Positions 1 to 7,992 of a DNA stretch of 64,000 nt are shown piece after piece. Every line of letters begins with the position of its first letter. Position 1 is the stretch's first letter. The notes beneath the pieces are model-generated. The model saw nothing but the letters and a program-made list of their open reading frames with translations, ran no database searches and had not been told where the DNA came from. This DNA is from ZAX-1 sp046533095 (GTDB lineage: Bacteria > Bacillota > Clostridia > Lachnospirales > Lachnospiraceae). Both the position numbers and the translations under genes were made by a program. The stretch is from assembly GCA_046533095.1 (NCBI GenBank), contig JAJQRA010000017.1, positions 1-64,000 on the forward strand, given 5' to 3'.

Positions 1-2
1 TA

Positions 3-95
3 CAAGTAAAAGCATTATCATTGTTGCCTGTATTGATGCGGCTTATTCGTGGGTGTGCATTTTATGTGTCCGTATCAAAGGGGGCGGTACCATGA
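3..95 (+). CDS. 3' end of an unidentified upstream gene (partial)
   Basis: The third frame is open from the window edge and ends in a TGA that overlaps the ATG of the next gene (ATGA), the usual sign of translational coupling. The 30 visible residues are hydrophobic and basic. No family can be named from so short a tail. The frame of the downstream gene is also open to the window edge, so the reading-frame choice is uncertain. Confidence 0.35.
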   Translation, partial: QVKALSLLPVLMRLIRGCAFYVSVSKGAVP

Positions 96-574
96 CACTA
101 ACAATTGCTTTCGTCGTTTTTATGGCATATATTATCGGAGGATACTCCACTGCTGATATCTTAAGGCTTACTAAGGGTATTGTACCGAAACAATTAGATG
201 GATTATGCAGATGTCCTAATTGTAGATATATTATCCATGGGAAGCACCAAATCCCTATATTTTCATATATACTTAACAAGGGAAAGTGCCGAAACTGTGA
301 TGAGCCTATTCCGAGAATAAGTTTTTTTCTTGAATTATGTATTCCATGTTCAATTATATTGGCTTCAGGAATTCTACGCTTTTCACCATTTGTAGTTGTT
401 GTTGGATTTTTCGCGTATCAGCTGATAAAAGTTGTTTCTATAATACTCCTTGGAAAACAAGAAAACAATTTTATTAAAAGGGCTATATTGTCTTTGTTGT
501 CAAACACTTTATTCTTTGCGTTTTGCGTGTTAATTGTTTTTGTGATACAATATATTGAAATGTTTTTAAATTAA
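92..574 (+). CDS. Prepilin-peptidase N-terminal-domain membrane protein without catalytic domain
   Basis: 160 residues from an ATG preceded by AAAGGGGG; a longer GTG start at 53 has no better ribosome site. After a first membrane segment (residues 3-20) comes a paired-cysteine block, CPNC at 41-44 and CRNC at 66-69, spaced with the IP..SY and PIPRISFFLEL signature of the DiS_P_DiS domain that precedes A24 prepilin peptidases. In complete enzymes this loop is followed by about 150 residues carrying two catalytic aspartates. Here only two or three more hydrophobic segments follow and no GxxD motif is seen, so peptidase activity is doubtful. It heads a run of same-strand genes (unknown protein, two ATPase-permeases, HExxH protein), which suggests a role in handling a secreted peptide. 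That role is inference. Confidence 0.7.
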   Translation: MTLTIAFVVFMAYIIGGYSTADILRLTKGIVPKQLDGLCRCPNCRYIIHGKHQIPIFSYILNKGKCRNCDEPIPRISFFLELCIPCSIILASGILRFSPFVVVVGFFAYQLIKVVSIILLGKQENNFIKRAILSLLSNTLFFAFCVLIVFVIQYIEMFLN

Positions 575-674
575 TATTATATGGGGAATTAATTAGTTAT
601 GTCTATTATATATCAAGATTTAATGAACTCGTTCTGCATATTGAATTTAGGTCAATATGCTACATTGAATTGGA

Positions 675-1019
675 ATGTATACGTTGTTTTCAAAAGATGA
701 AAATTATATATATTTTATAAAAAATTCAAAATGCGGTATAGTGAATAAAAAAGAATTGAAATATCTAATTCTAAGTAAAAAGGCTACCGTTACTGAAATA
801 AATAAGTATTCAGATTTTTGTGGAGAATCAAGTGATTCCTTGATCAGTTATTTTATTGATAAATATTGTAAAATACAAACCACAGGAACATTTTTGAGTA
901 TGGATTGCATCATTAAGAGCACAGTGCTTTTTGCGACACCGGATTCACTTAAAATTGCTTACAAGAAAAATTTGACCATCTTAGGTGCAGAAAAGATTGC
1001 ATATTTGATGGAAATCTAA
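675..1019 (+). CDS. Hypothetical protein, 114 residues
   Basis: I do not recognise this protein. It is soluble-looking, rich in Lys, Ile and Tyr, has five cysteines and no membrane segment. The ATG at 675 has no clear ribosome site, so the start is uncertain. It ends 11 bp before the first ATPase-permease fusion and is probably co-transcribed with it. Small proteins in this position within peptide-modification loci are often precursor-binding (PqqD-like) partners, but I see no motif proving that here. Confidence 0.6.
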   Translation: MYTLFSKDENYIYFIKNSKCGIVNKKELKYLILSKKATVTEINKYSDFCGESSDSLISYFIDKYCKIQTTGTFLSMDCIIKSTVLFATPDSLKIAYKKNLTILGAEKIAYLMEI

Positions 1020-1030
1020 GGGGCATCGAA

Positions 1031-2728
1031 ATGTATTTTAAATATGATGATATTGTGATTAAAAACAAATTACTAATAGAAAAAGGGGTTTTATCTCTTC
1101 CAAGCAATGGAATTATAATATTCACCGGTGAAAATGGTACGGGCAAGACTCTTTTTTTAAATAAATTACATCTTGAAAGCAAAGAAAGCACTTGTTTTGT
1201 TTCACAATTTAGCGAAGTTATTCCAAATTTATCTGTTTTAGAAAACATTTCTATGCTTACAGATTTAGTAGGGCAAGCTATAATTAAGGATTTTCTTAAA
1301 GACCATAATTTAGAATACTTATTAAACCTAACTCCTTCAACTATGAGCGGCGGCGAAAAGCGGTTACTGTCTTTTCTTAGAGGTGTATTATCAAAATCAA
1401 AAATCATTTTACTTGATGAACCTTCTAATGATTTAGATTACAAAATTACTGATAAAGTTTTAGAAATAATTGCGGAATACTCATCAGAAAAACTTTTTAT
1501 AATTGCAACTCACGATAAAAGATTTAATGATATTAAAAATGGTGGGATTTCAGTTGTTTCACACAAATTAATATTGAGTTTAACTGAAAAATGTCAAATT
1601 GAGGAATTATTGGATGATATGTCATCAGTAACTTTATTAGACAATAACTGTGATGAAAGTGTCGATATTATAAAAAAAATATGGAACAATAGAATTGTCC
1701 TATCCCTTGTTTTAATCGCATTATCGTTCTTATCAAACTATATGATTTGGGTAGCAAATACTCCAGAGGAATTGCCAACAAGCAAATTGCCTAATGACCA
1801 AACCTGTGTGTATTTATCAGTATCACAAATAGGTGGATATATTTATAATAACGGTTCGTTGCGAATGGATTTTGCAAAAAAGTTAACAAGTAGCAATATA
1901 TGGTTTACGGATGATTCGGAAAACGAAAAGAACTATGGCAAATTAACATATGATTTAATGTTAATTGATTCTGATAATTACAAAGTTTATCCGTTAGAGT
2001 TTTTTGTTCAAGAAGAAAGGCGTTATTTATTTACTCTTGACGTATATTTACAAAACATTTTGGATTTGGATATTGAAGAAAATTATGTTGATTTAATTGA
2101 CGAAATATCTGTTCCAGAATATACAATGAACGGAAATGGGCAAAAATTCGACTCTGAGGTCTTTGAAAAAGCTGTACAATATATCCATAAAAATTATCCT
2201 TCTGCACAACCTGTATATTATGCTGTAAAATTTCAAAATCAATATACATATTCTGATTTCATCTCTCAAAATTTTCAAAAATATGAAAATCCAGATGCCT
2301 ATGTATATTCACGAGATACTGCTAGTATATCCAATCAGATATCTGAAATCATTACTTATAAATCTACATTTAACAGTATGATTGTATTTTGCATTATATT
2401 TCTAATTGTTGAAGTATTTTATTTGTTAATATATATAAAAGCTAAATCAAAACAGATACGTCTTTTATTGAATTTTGGTGTGGATAGAATGTTTATTATA
2501 CGTAATATTGTTAGAAGAAACAACAATCTTTTTATTCGTTTTATTATTATGTTCGGTCTATTAACGGTGACAACAATTATTTTTGCCTGTAGCTCAAATG
2601 GTTTTATATTTGCCAAATATTTGCCAATAATCTGTGTTCTGCTTTTTGCTTATTCAGGTTATTATTTAGAGAAAAAAATTCTGCAAATATGTTTGCAATA
2701 TATTTGCAGTTGGAAATATCGTTATTAA
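1031..2728 (+). CDS. ABC transporter, ATPase fused to permease (first of a pair)
   Basis: 565 residues from an ATG with AAGGGGCA upstream. The N-terminal ATPase has Walker A GENGTGKT (33-40), signature MSGGEK (105-110), Walker B IILLDE (125-130) with a D-loop NDLD, and the H-loop histidine at 161. A membrane segment near 222-243 follows, then about 200 residues likely to lie outside the membrane, then three or four C-terminal membrane segments (about 447-545). This FtsX-like layout fits exporters or immunity pumps of the bacteriocin type that act on a peptide rather than a small molecule. The next gene starts 10 bp later and has the same architecture, so the two probably form a heterodimer. 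The substrate is unknown. Confidence 0.8.
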   Translation: MYFKYDDIVIKNKLLIEKGVLSLPSNGIIIFTGENGTGKTLFLNKLHLESKESTCFVSQFSEVIPNLSVLENISMLTDLVGQAIIKDFLKDHNLEYLLNLTPSTMSGGEKRLLSFLRGVLSKSKIILLDEPSNDLDYKITDKVLEIIAEYSSEKLFIIATHDKRFNDIKNGGISVVSHKLILSLTEKCQIEELLDDMSSVTLLDNNCDESVDIIKKIWNNRIVLSLVLIALSFLSNYMIWVANTPEELPTSKLPNDQTCVYLSVSQIGGYIYNNGSLRMDFAKKLTSSNIWFTDDSENEKNYGKLTYDLMLIDSDNYKVYPLEFFVQEERRYLFTLDVYLQNILDLDIEENYVDLIDEISVPEYTMNGNGQKFDSEVFEKAVQYIHKNYPSAQPVYYAVKFQNQYTYSDFISQNFQKYENPDAYVYSRDTASISNQISEIITYKSTFNSMIVFCIIFLIVEVFYLLIYIKAKSKQIRLLLNFGVDRMFIIRNIVRRNNNLFIRFIIMFGLLTVTTIIFACSSNGFIFAKYLPIICVLLFAYSGYYLEKKILQICLQYICSWKYRY

Positions 2729-2738
2729 GGAGATTATA

Positions 2739-4589
2739 ATGAAAATTCGAAATTTTAAAATATCTAAACCTTATCTAAAAATTAATGTAAATGAAATTGA
2801 TTTTTTAGAACACGGAATAAATCTTATTGCCGGCGATAATGGAACTGGCAAAACAACAATATTGGAGAGTATTGTTTTTGATTACAACCAAATTGAGTTT
2901 CAAACAGAAAAAGAAAAAGAATCGTACCAAAATGACAGAATAAATTTGTTTTCATATGTTTCTCAAGACATTCCTTCTTATAAAGTATCGCTAATCGATT
3001 ATATCACAAAAGGAGGAACATTATCTAAATCAGAGAAAATGAAGGAGTATTTTCAGCGGTTTTCTTTGACACATATTAACTTTACAGACCGATTTGATAA
3101 ATTAAGTGGCGGAGAAAAAATGAAAATCTCTATAATCTCCGCACTATTAAAAGATACTCCTTACATATTTATGGATGAGCCAACTAATCATCTTGATAAC
3201 GAGGCTGTCATTTCTCTCGTAAATATTATTCATGAACTTTCTGCAGAAAAAACTTTTATCATTGTTTGCCATGATTCAAGGGTTAAATTTGATTCAGCTA
3301 AAATTTTCATCATCGACGGTGACTCTTTAAATGTAACTAGAAAAATCGAACAAGATAACGATAATAAAAATAATAACCTTAATATTTCGAAAACAAAAAA
3401 ACACTATGGTCTCTTCACAAAGAAGATATTGCTTAGCATAACAAACTTAATTGCTCTGTATTTGGTGTTTGCACTTGTCGTTTTTCTTGTGATAATCAAC
3501 AACATAAGATTTGTTGATGGATATTCATATGATAACGGAGAATATAAGCAAAATATCATTCTAGCTTATACTGCCGAATATATTTTTTCCTCAACCAATG
3601 AACTCTATGCTAAAGCTGAGGGGCTTGAAATTAGTGAAAACAAATACGAAAAAATGATAACTTATAATGATTTAGACAGCATTTCCAAGATGAATGGTGT
3701 GGTTGATATCATTCTTTTAGACTCAAATAAATTCACTAATAGGTTAAATGATATCTTATATAATACTTCTGATAAAATTTCAACTTCTATTTTTTCAATA
3801 CCTGAAGATTTTATAGCTGCTTTCCCAAATGCAAGCTCTGCATATCTTTCATCTTTTGGAGAATTGATGGAAGGAAGATACCCGAAAGATGAAGGATCGG
3901 AAATATGTATACCAAAGCAGGACATTTCCCTATATAGCAGTATTACGGGAAATCCAATAAATCAAAAAATAATTGTAGGTGATATTAGTTATACAATTGT
4001 AGGTGTGATTAACAACTCAAAAGGACTTTATCTTTCTTCGTATCAGTCGTCTGTTAATAATGGGTTTTATTCATATTCAAATACAACGTATACCGAAATT
4101 ACAAACAACTCAATTAATATGGATGAGAATACTCAAGAAATGTTAATATATACAAATAATGAAAAAAGTATCTTGAATTCGTTGATGACAACGTATCCTG
4201 CCACTAATTATAGCTCATATCTGTTTACGAAGTTATTTGAGCAACAATATAATAAAGAATTTTTGATGAAAGAAATTCTTCCAATTAACTTGTTGTTATC
4301 AGCGATTTTAGCCATTATTATATTGTTTGTAAGAAAAAACCAAATCCAATTAGATGTTAGTGTTCTTCGGGATTTTTCAAATTATTTCATTGATAAAAAA
4401 GGTATCAAAAAAGTATATATTGCTATTTCAATTGGTACACATTTATTATTAATTATTTTACCTTCGCTATTTAATAGTATTTTTAGTCCGCTTGCCAATG
4501 CTAGTAATCCAATTTTGCTATTGGATATGACAATTGTATTTATACCAAGCTTTTGCCTTATATTACGGAGACAAAGAAATGGTGGTTAA
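2739..4589 (+). CDS. ABC transporter, ATPase fused to permease (second of a pair)
   Basis: 616 residues from an ATG with AAGGAG upstream. Walker A is GDNGTGKT (32-39), signature LSGGEK (122-127), Walker B FMDEPTNHLD (144-153), H-loop H178. A linker rich in Lys and Asn precedes a membrane segment near 228-252. A large extracytoplasmic region (about 255-505) contains a MacB-type stretch around 'EGRYPKDEGSEICIPKQD', typical of FtsX/MacB permeases. Three C-terminal membrane segments follow. Partner of the preceding gene by spacing and layout. Its 3' end overlaps the HExxH gene, arguing for one transcript. Confidence 0.8.
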   Translation: MKIRNFKISKPYLKINVNEIDFLEHGINLIAGDNGTGKTTILESIVFDYNQIEFQTEKEKESYQNDRINLFSYVSQDIPSYKVSLIDYITKGGTLSKSEKMKEYFQRFSLTHINFTDRFDKLSGGEKMKISIISALLKDTPYIFMDEPTNHLDNEAVISLVNIIHELSAEKTFIIVCHDSRVKFDSAKIFIIDGDSLNVTRKIEQDNDNKNNNLNISKTKKHYGLFTKKILLSITNLIALYLVFALVVFLVIINNIRFVDGYSYDNGEYKQNIILAYTAEYIFSSTNELYAKAEGLEISENKYEKMITYNDLDSISKMNGVVDIILLDSNKFTNRLNDILYNTSDKISTSIFSIPEDFIAAFPNASSAYLSSFGELMEGRYPKDEGSEICIPKQDISLYSSITGNPINQKIIVGDISYTIVGVINNSKGLYLSSYQSSVNNGFYSYSNTTYTEITNNSINMDENTQEMLIYTNNEKSILNSLMTTYPATNYSSYLFTKLFEQQYNKEFLMKEILPINLLLSAILAIIILFVRKNQIQLDVSVLRDFSNYFIDKKGIKKVYIAISIGTHLLLIILPSLFNSIFSPLANASNPILLLDMTIVFIPSFCLILRRQRNGG

Positions 4590-5010
4590 ACTTTTTTGTT
4601 ATGCTTATTTAATATATATTGTTTCGGTAATATTTCATGAGTGTATGCATGTTTTATGTGCGATTTTATCCCATATAAAAATTAATAGTGTTATAATAGG
4701 CAATTTTATATTTTTGCACATAAAAAAACTGGCATTTTCACCTTTGATTTTTAGCGGTTATGTTGATGTAGATTACGAAAATTTGATTGGGAAAAGAAAA
4801 ATCACTATCAGCATATTTTATCTTAGCGGAATAGTAGGAAACTTCTTACTTTTGTTGTTTTCATTGCTCATTATTGATAATTTTTTATTGAGACTTTGGG
4901 CTGTGTTAGTTAATGGAATCTCCATCGCAAGTTCTGCCCTACCTATAGTAGAAAATAACGATGTGTTCATGTTGTTTTCTACTTTGAAGAGGAAGAAAAA
5001 TATTCATTAA
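4579..5010 (+). CDS. Putative membrane zinc metalloprotease (HExxH)
   Basis: 143 residues. The ATG at 4579 is chosen over 4534 because GGAGACAAAGA sits just upstream and the overlap with the previous gene is then only 11 bp. An HECMH motif lies at residues 20-24 inside the first membrane segment, as in M50/site-2-type proteases, and two more hydrophobic stretches follow at about 88-123. It is short for a family member and I cannot point to the third zinc ligand with certainty. Placement behind two ATPase-permeases suggests processing of, or immunity to, an exported peptide (inference). Its TAA stop lies inside the duplicated 5-bp target of the adjacent MITE. Confidence 0.6.
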   Translation: MVVKLFCYAYLIYIVSVIFHECMHVLCAILSHIKINSVIIGNFIFLHIKKLAFSPLIFSGYVDVDYENLIGKRKITISIFYLSGIVGNFLLLLFSLLIIDNFLLRLWAVLVNGISIASSALPIVENNDVFMLFSTLKRKKNIH

Positions 5011-5159
5011 CTATAGTTCCCGAAGCTTTTTCTTACTACATTGATTTCACTGGTTTTATCTCAAATGTAGTTAGAACTAATTCTTACTACAAAGCTAACT
5101 AAATGTGCTTGTTTGTCAATGCCCAACGATGTAGTAAGAATTTTCACCGGGAACTATAG
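5011..5159 (+). mobile_element. MITE-like element, 149 bp, with terminal inverted repeats and 5-bp target duplication
   Basis: The ends are inverted copies: CTATAGTTCCCG at the left and CGGGAACTATAG at the right, and both arms continue, after a divergent stretch, into TTCTTACTACA and its complement (about 30-bp imperfect arms). A third, internal TTCTTACTACA lies near 5081. The element is flanked by ATTAA on both sides (5006-5010 and 5160-5164), as expected of a target-site duplication. No coding capacity. The mobilising transposase is not in this window. Confidence 0.7.
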
Positions 5160-5189
5160 ATTAATATATCAATCAAATAGGAGGAGCAC

Positions 5190-5351
5190 ATGGATAAAAA
5201 TAAAAAAGAAGATAAGTGTCTTGCGATTTGTATACCGATTGGCCTGTTGCTTGGTGCAGTAATAGGATATTTTACTGGCAATATAATAATCGGTGTCGCA
5301 TTTGGTTTGTGCGGAGGCATTGCATTAGGAGCAATAATATCGCTTTTATAA
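5190..5351 (+). CDS. Small glycine-rich membrane peptide, 53 residues
   Basis: ATG with a strong AGGAGG 5 bp upstream. A charged N-terminus (MDKNKKEDK) is followed by a hydrophobic stretch with repeated G-x3-G spacing (GLLLGAVIG, GVAFGLCGG, GIALG), a glycine-zipper pattern that would form one or two packed membrane helices, and three cysteines. It lies just after the MITE and downstream of the transporter genes. It could be a small membrane regulator or immunity peptide, or a bacteriocin-like product. Sequence alone does not decide. The following 284 bp up to the MerR promoter show no gene or clear structure. Confidence 0.6.
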   Translation: MDKNKKEDKCLAICIPIGLLLGAVIGYFTGNIIIGVAFGLCGGIALGAIISLL

Positions 5352-5635
5352 AAGGTTGTTAAGGCTCATAAAATCAAGAATTACGCATAAATTCAATCTA
5401 CAACTTTTGTTATCCAAGTGCAGCTTTTGCAAACGTTGTATGCGTCCCAATTTAAATGAGTAATTGTCTTAATAGTTAGATCTAATTCCAAAATTTCAGC
5501 ATCGAATTGATGCTGAATCACAGAACACTAAAAAGTGGTACTATGTCAAGAAAAAGTACAAGTTAAAAGTTAGCTAGAATCTGCGACAATTAAACTTGCA
5601 ATCTCCCCTTATGTCATGCAAATTAAAAAAAAGTA

Positions 5636-5667
5636 TTGACTCTCCAGTATAGTGGAGGGTGTATATT
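5636..5667 (+). promoter_or_regulatory. MerR-type promoter and operator
   Basis: A TTGACT -35 and TATATT -10 are separated by 20 bp, longer than the 17 bp of normal promoters and typical of MerR-activated ones. The spacer holds the dyad ACTCTCCA-GTATAG-wards TGGAGGGT (7 of 8 positions pair), centred between the two hexamers. It precedes the MerR gene by about 20 bp, so autoregulation is expected. Confidence 0.8.
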
Positions 5668-5687
5668 AATGTTAAGGAGAAAATCAT

Positions 5688-6488
5688 ATGTACAAAATAA
5701 GTGAATTTTCAAAAATAGTTGGATTAACTGTTAAAACTCTGAGGTATTATGATGAACGGCAATTGCTTGAGCCGACAAGTAGGAGTGAAAATGGCTATAG
5801 AATGTATAACGAGGAAGATTATACAAAAGCACAATTAATTGTTTTATTAAAAGATTTAGATTTTACTTTGGCGGAGATTGAAGAAATAATGGGATCCCTG
5901 GATGGATACAGTGATCTTAGTTTTTACCTAGAGGAAAAAAAGTTACAGATAGAAAAAGAAATAACTAGAAAATCAAATGTAATTAAAAGAATAAACAAAT
6001 TATCAGTTATTAATCAGAAAGGAGATAGAATAGTGACTGACTATGTAATTGAAAGAATGAAGTATCCTTTGGTAAAGACATTAAGTGTGAGATATCATGG
6101 TAATGTGGAAGATATGGGCAAGTATATATCAGATTTGTATGGTGAAGCAAAAGGAGCCGTTTCTGGAAGCGTATTTGCATGTTATTATGATACAGAATAT
6201 AGAGAAAATATGGAAATAGAGCTTTGTTTACCAGTTAAAACCGCGGTAAAAAGTAAGAGAACACGGTACAAAAAATTTTCTGCGATTGAGGTAATTACAA
6301 CAACTCATATTGGAGAATATAGTAAGCTAGGAGAGGCATATAAAAGCTTGATGGACTATGCACAGCAAAATGGCATTGAATTATGTGGTCCATGGAGAGA
6401 GATTTATTGCAAAGGCCCAGGGAAACTATTTAAAGGAAACCCACAGAAATATGTGACGCAAATAATTGTTCCGGTGGAGGTTAACTGA
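5688..6488 (+). CDS. MerR family transcriptional regulator with GyrI-like effector domain
   Basis: 266 residues, ATG with AAGGAG upstream. Residues 1-70 form the MerR winged helix (YKISEFSKIVGL, TLRYYDERQLL, NGYRMY). A coiled dimerisation helix runs to about 110. The remainder is a GyrI-like/BmrR-type ligand pocket (residues about 120-265), the layout of multidrug-sensing BmrR/BltR-like activators that respond to cationic or bulky drugs. It binds the dyad in its own promoter (inference from spacing). The stop overlaps the start of the next gene by one base (TGATG), so the two are translationally coupled. Confidence 0.88.
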   Translation: MYKISEFSKIVGLTVKTLRYYDERQLLEPTSRSENGYRMYNEEDYTKAQLIVLLKDLDFTLAEIEEIMGSLDGYSDLSFYLEEKKLQIEKEITRKSNVIKRINKLSVINQKGDRIVTDYVIERMKYPLVKTLSVRYHGNVEDMGKYISDLYGEAKGAVSGSVFACYYDTEYRENMEIELCLPVKTAVKSKRTRYKKFSAIEVITTTHIGEYSKLGEAYKSLMDYAQQNGIELCGPWREIYCKGPGKLFKGNPQKYVTQIIVPVEVN

Positions 6489-7117
6489 TGGATAAAAAAA
6501 TTGATTTTAAAAAAGAGCATAAAGATTTATATTTACCCAAGAAAAAGCCAACATATATTGAAGTTCCTCAAATGAATTTTATTATGGTTGATGGCAAAGG
6601 AGAACCAGGTTCTGATGAATATCAAGAAGCGATGCAATTGTTATATTCCATTTCATTTACCATCAAAATGAGTAAAATGAAAGGAGAGCAGCCAGATGGT
6701 TATTATGAATATGTAGTTCCACCGCTGGAAGGACTTTGGTGGTGCGAAGAGGGCAAGTTAGATTTGAAAAAATCGCAGAGTGAATTCTTGTGGACATCGC
6801 TTATCAGACAACCAGAGTTCGTTACGAAAGAGGTCATTGATTGGGCAATTACAGAGAGCAAAAAGAAAAAACATGATTTGGCTTATGATAGATTGAGATT
6901 TTCTTCATTTACAGAAGGTAAGTGTGTGCAGATGATGCATATTGGCCCTTATAGTGAAGAGGAAGCAACTATTGAGGAAATAGAAAAACATATTGTGGAG
7001 AATGGACTAAAAGAAGATACAGGAAATATTAGGAAGCACCACGAAATTTATTTGTCTGATCCTAGAAGAACAGACCCTTTGAAGTTAAGAACAGTAATTA
7101 GACTACCAGTAAAATAG
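6488..7117 (+). CDS. GyrI-like small-molecule-binding protein
   Basis: 209 residues, sharing the A of the preceding TGA stop. It matches the GyrI-like family found as a free-standing partner in Firmicutes: an N-terminal 'Y.EVPQMNFIMVDGKGEPG' stretch, a 'YYEYVVPPLEGLWW' ligand-pocket segment around residue 75-90, and a 'QMMHIGPYSEEEATI' motif near 148. Family members bind or hydrolyse hydrophobic drugs. With its MerR partner it probably forms a drug-sensing and sequestering pair. Confidence 0.85.
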   Translation: MDKKIDFKKEHKDLYLPKKKPTYIEVPQMNFIMVDGKGEPGSDEYQEAMQLLYSISFTIKMSKMKGEQPDGYYEYVVPPLEGLWWCEEGKLDLKKSQSEFLWTSLIRQPEFVTKEVIDWAITESKKKKHDLAYDRLRFSSFTEGKCVQMMHIGPYSEEEATIEEIEKHIVENGLKEDTGNIRKHHEIYLSDPRRTDPLKLRTVIRLPVK

Positions 7118-7264
7118 TAAATATTTTTTAGAATCCAAGCGAATAGAAAGGTACTATGATATGAGAAAATATGACAGTAAAAAGTTAATAAATGGAACCT
7201 GGTATTATGTGTTTCATGCGCATAATGGATAGGGGCAAAGAAGGAGAACATTTACATGGTTCTT

Positions 7265-7305
7265 CTCAGTTTGTCGACAAACTGAGGACTATGAATCATA
7301 GTCCT
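7265..7305. repeat. Two abutting palindromes (REP-like), possible terminator
   Basis: A perfect 22-bp palindrome (7265-7286, core TTTGTCGACAAA) overlaps by two bases a second one with arms AGGACTATGA / TCATAGTCCT around one base (7285-7305). The second is followed by ATTTTGTTT and could end transcription from the regulator pair. No protein is supported across it. Confidence 0.6.
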
Positions 7306-7313
7306 ATTTTGTT

Positions 7314-7477
7314 TAGGCGATTGAAAAACTCTGTAACACCTATAAAATCAAGTTCTAATATGACTGATTCTACGAAAAACCTCCACTTTTTGGAGATATA
7401 TTGATGAATAATCTGATTTTATACCTTAGAAACCTTGATTTTACGTTGGAAAATTCAGCGCATTTTTCAATCGTCTA
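7314..7477. repeat. Imperfect inverted repeat of about 164 bp, likely decayed mobile element
   Basis: The left end reads TAGGCGATTGAAAAA and the right end is the complement of TAGACGATTGAAAAA (14 of 15 identical). Further in, both arms share TAAAATCAAG. No transposase reading frame is present, and I could not find a flanking duplication. Confidence 0.5.
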
Positions 7478-7679
7478 TTGAAATTTTTATGTTGTGATTA
7501 AAAAATGGTACAAAAAACTGCTGTAACTCGTTCGGTTTACAACAGTCTGTTTCCTATTGTGTTCAGTTGTCTTGGCATGGCTATCCATGAATAATTGTAG
7601 CAAAATTGGTGGGAAAGGTCAAGTAATGGTATGAAAAAAATCATAGAGGGTTAGGGACACTTTCCTAGTGAATTTCATT

Positions 7680-7736
7680 ACACCGGCTGGAAGGCGTGTA
7701 GTGGTGGAAATTCGCCTGTGTCCGCACACAGGCAGT
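7680..7736 (+). other. Structured intergenic segment with two hairpins
   Basis: A first hairpin pairs TACAC with GTGTA around 'CGGCTGGAAGGC'. A second pairs GCCTGTGT with ACACAGGC around a CCGC loop (8 perfect GC-rich pairs, strong for this AT-rich DNA). No T-run follows, so this is not a standard terminator. It may be a small RNA, an untranslated leader element or a repeat end. The rest of the 7118-7992 gap shows no gene. Confidence 0.35.
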
Positions 7737-7799
7737 GCTTGCTATGTATCAAATGTATGAAATAATTTAGTTCAATATTTTAATGTATGAAAAATTATC

Positions 7800-7829
7800 T
7801 TGACAGTATTTCTTTTTATACGAGATACT
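7800..7829 (+). promoter_or_regulatory. Probable promoter for the blaI-like operon
   Basis: A consensus TTGACA at 7800-7805 is followed after 18 bp by GATACT. The BlaI-like gene begins 164 bp downstream, leaving a long AT-rich leader. Confidence 0.45.
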
Positions 7830-7992
7830 CTAAATCGTATATATAGTATTAAAAAAAGTAACAATTTAAAATGATAAATAATTAAGAAAATATTAATGAA
7901 TAACTTAGTGAAATATTCAATTTTATATACTAAAGTATAGATTGATGATTCTTAAAAAGTATCTATAATAAAAATTAAGGGAAGTAGGGAAA

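Noticed and set aside
7192..7404. 70-codon plus-strand frame
   Set aside because: Runs through the palindromes at 7265-7305 and into an inverted repeat, has no ribosome site and no family features.
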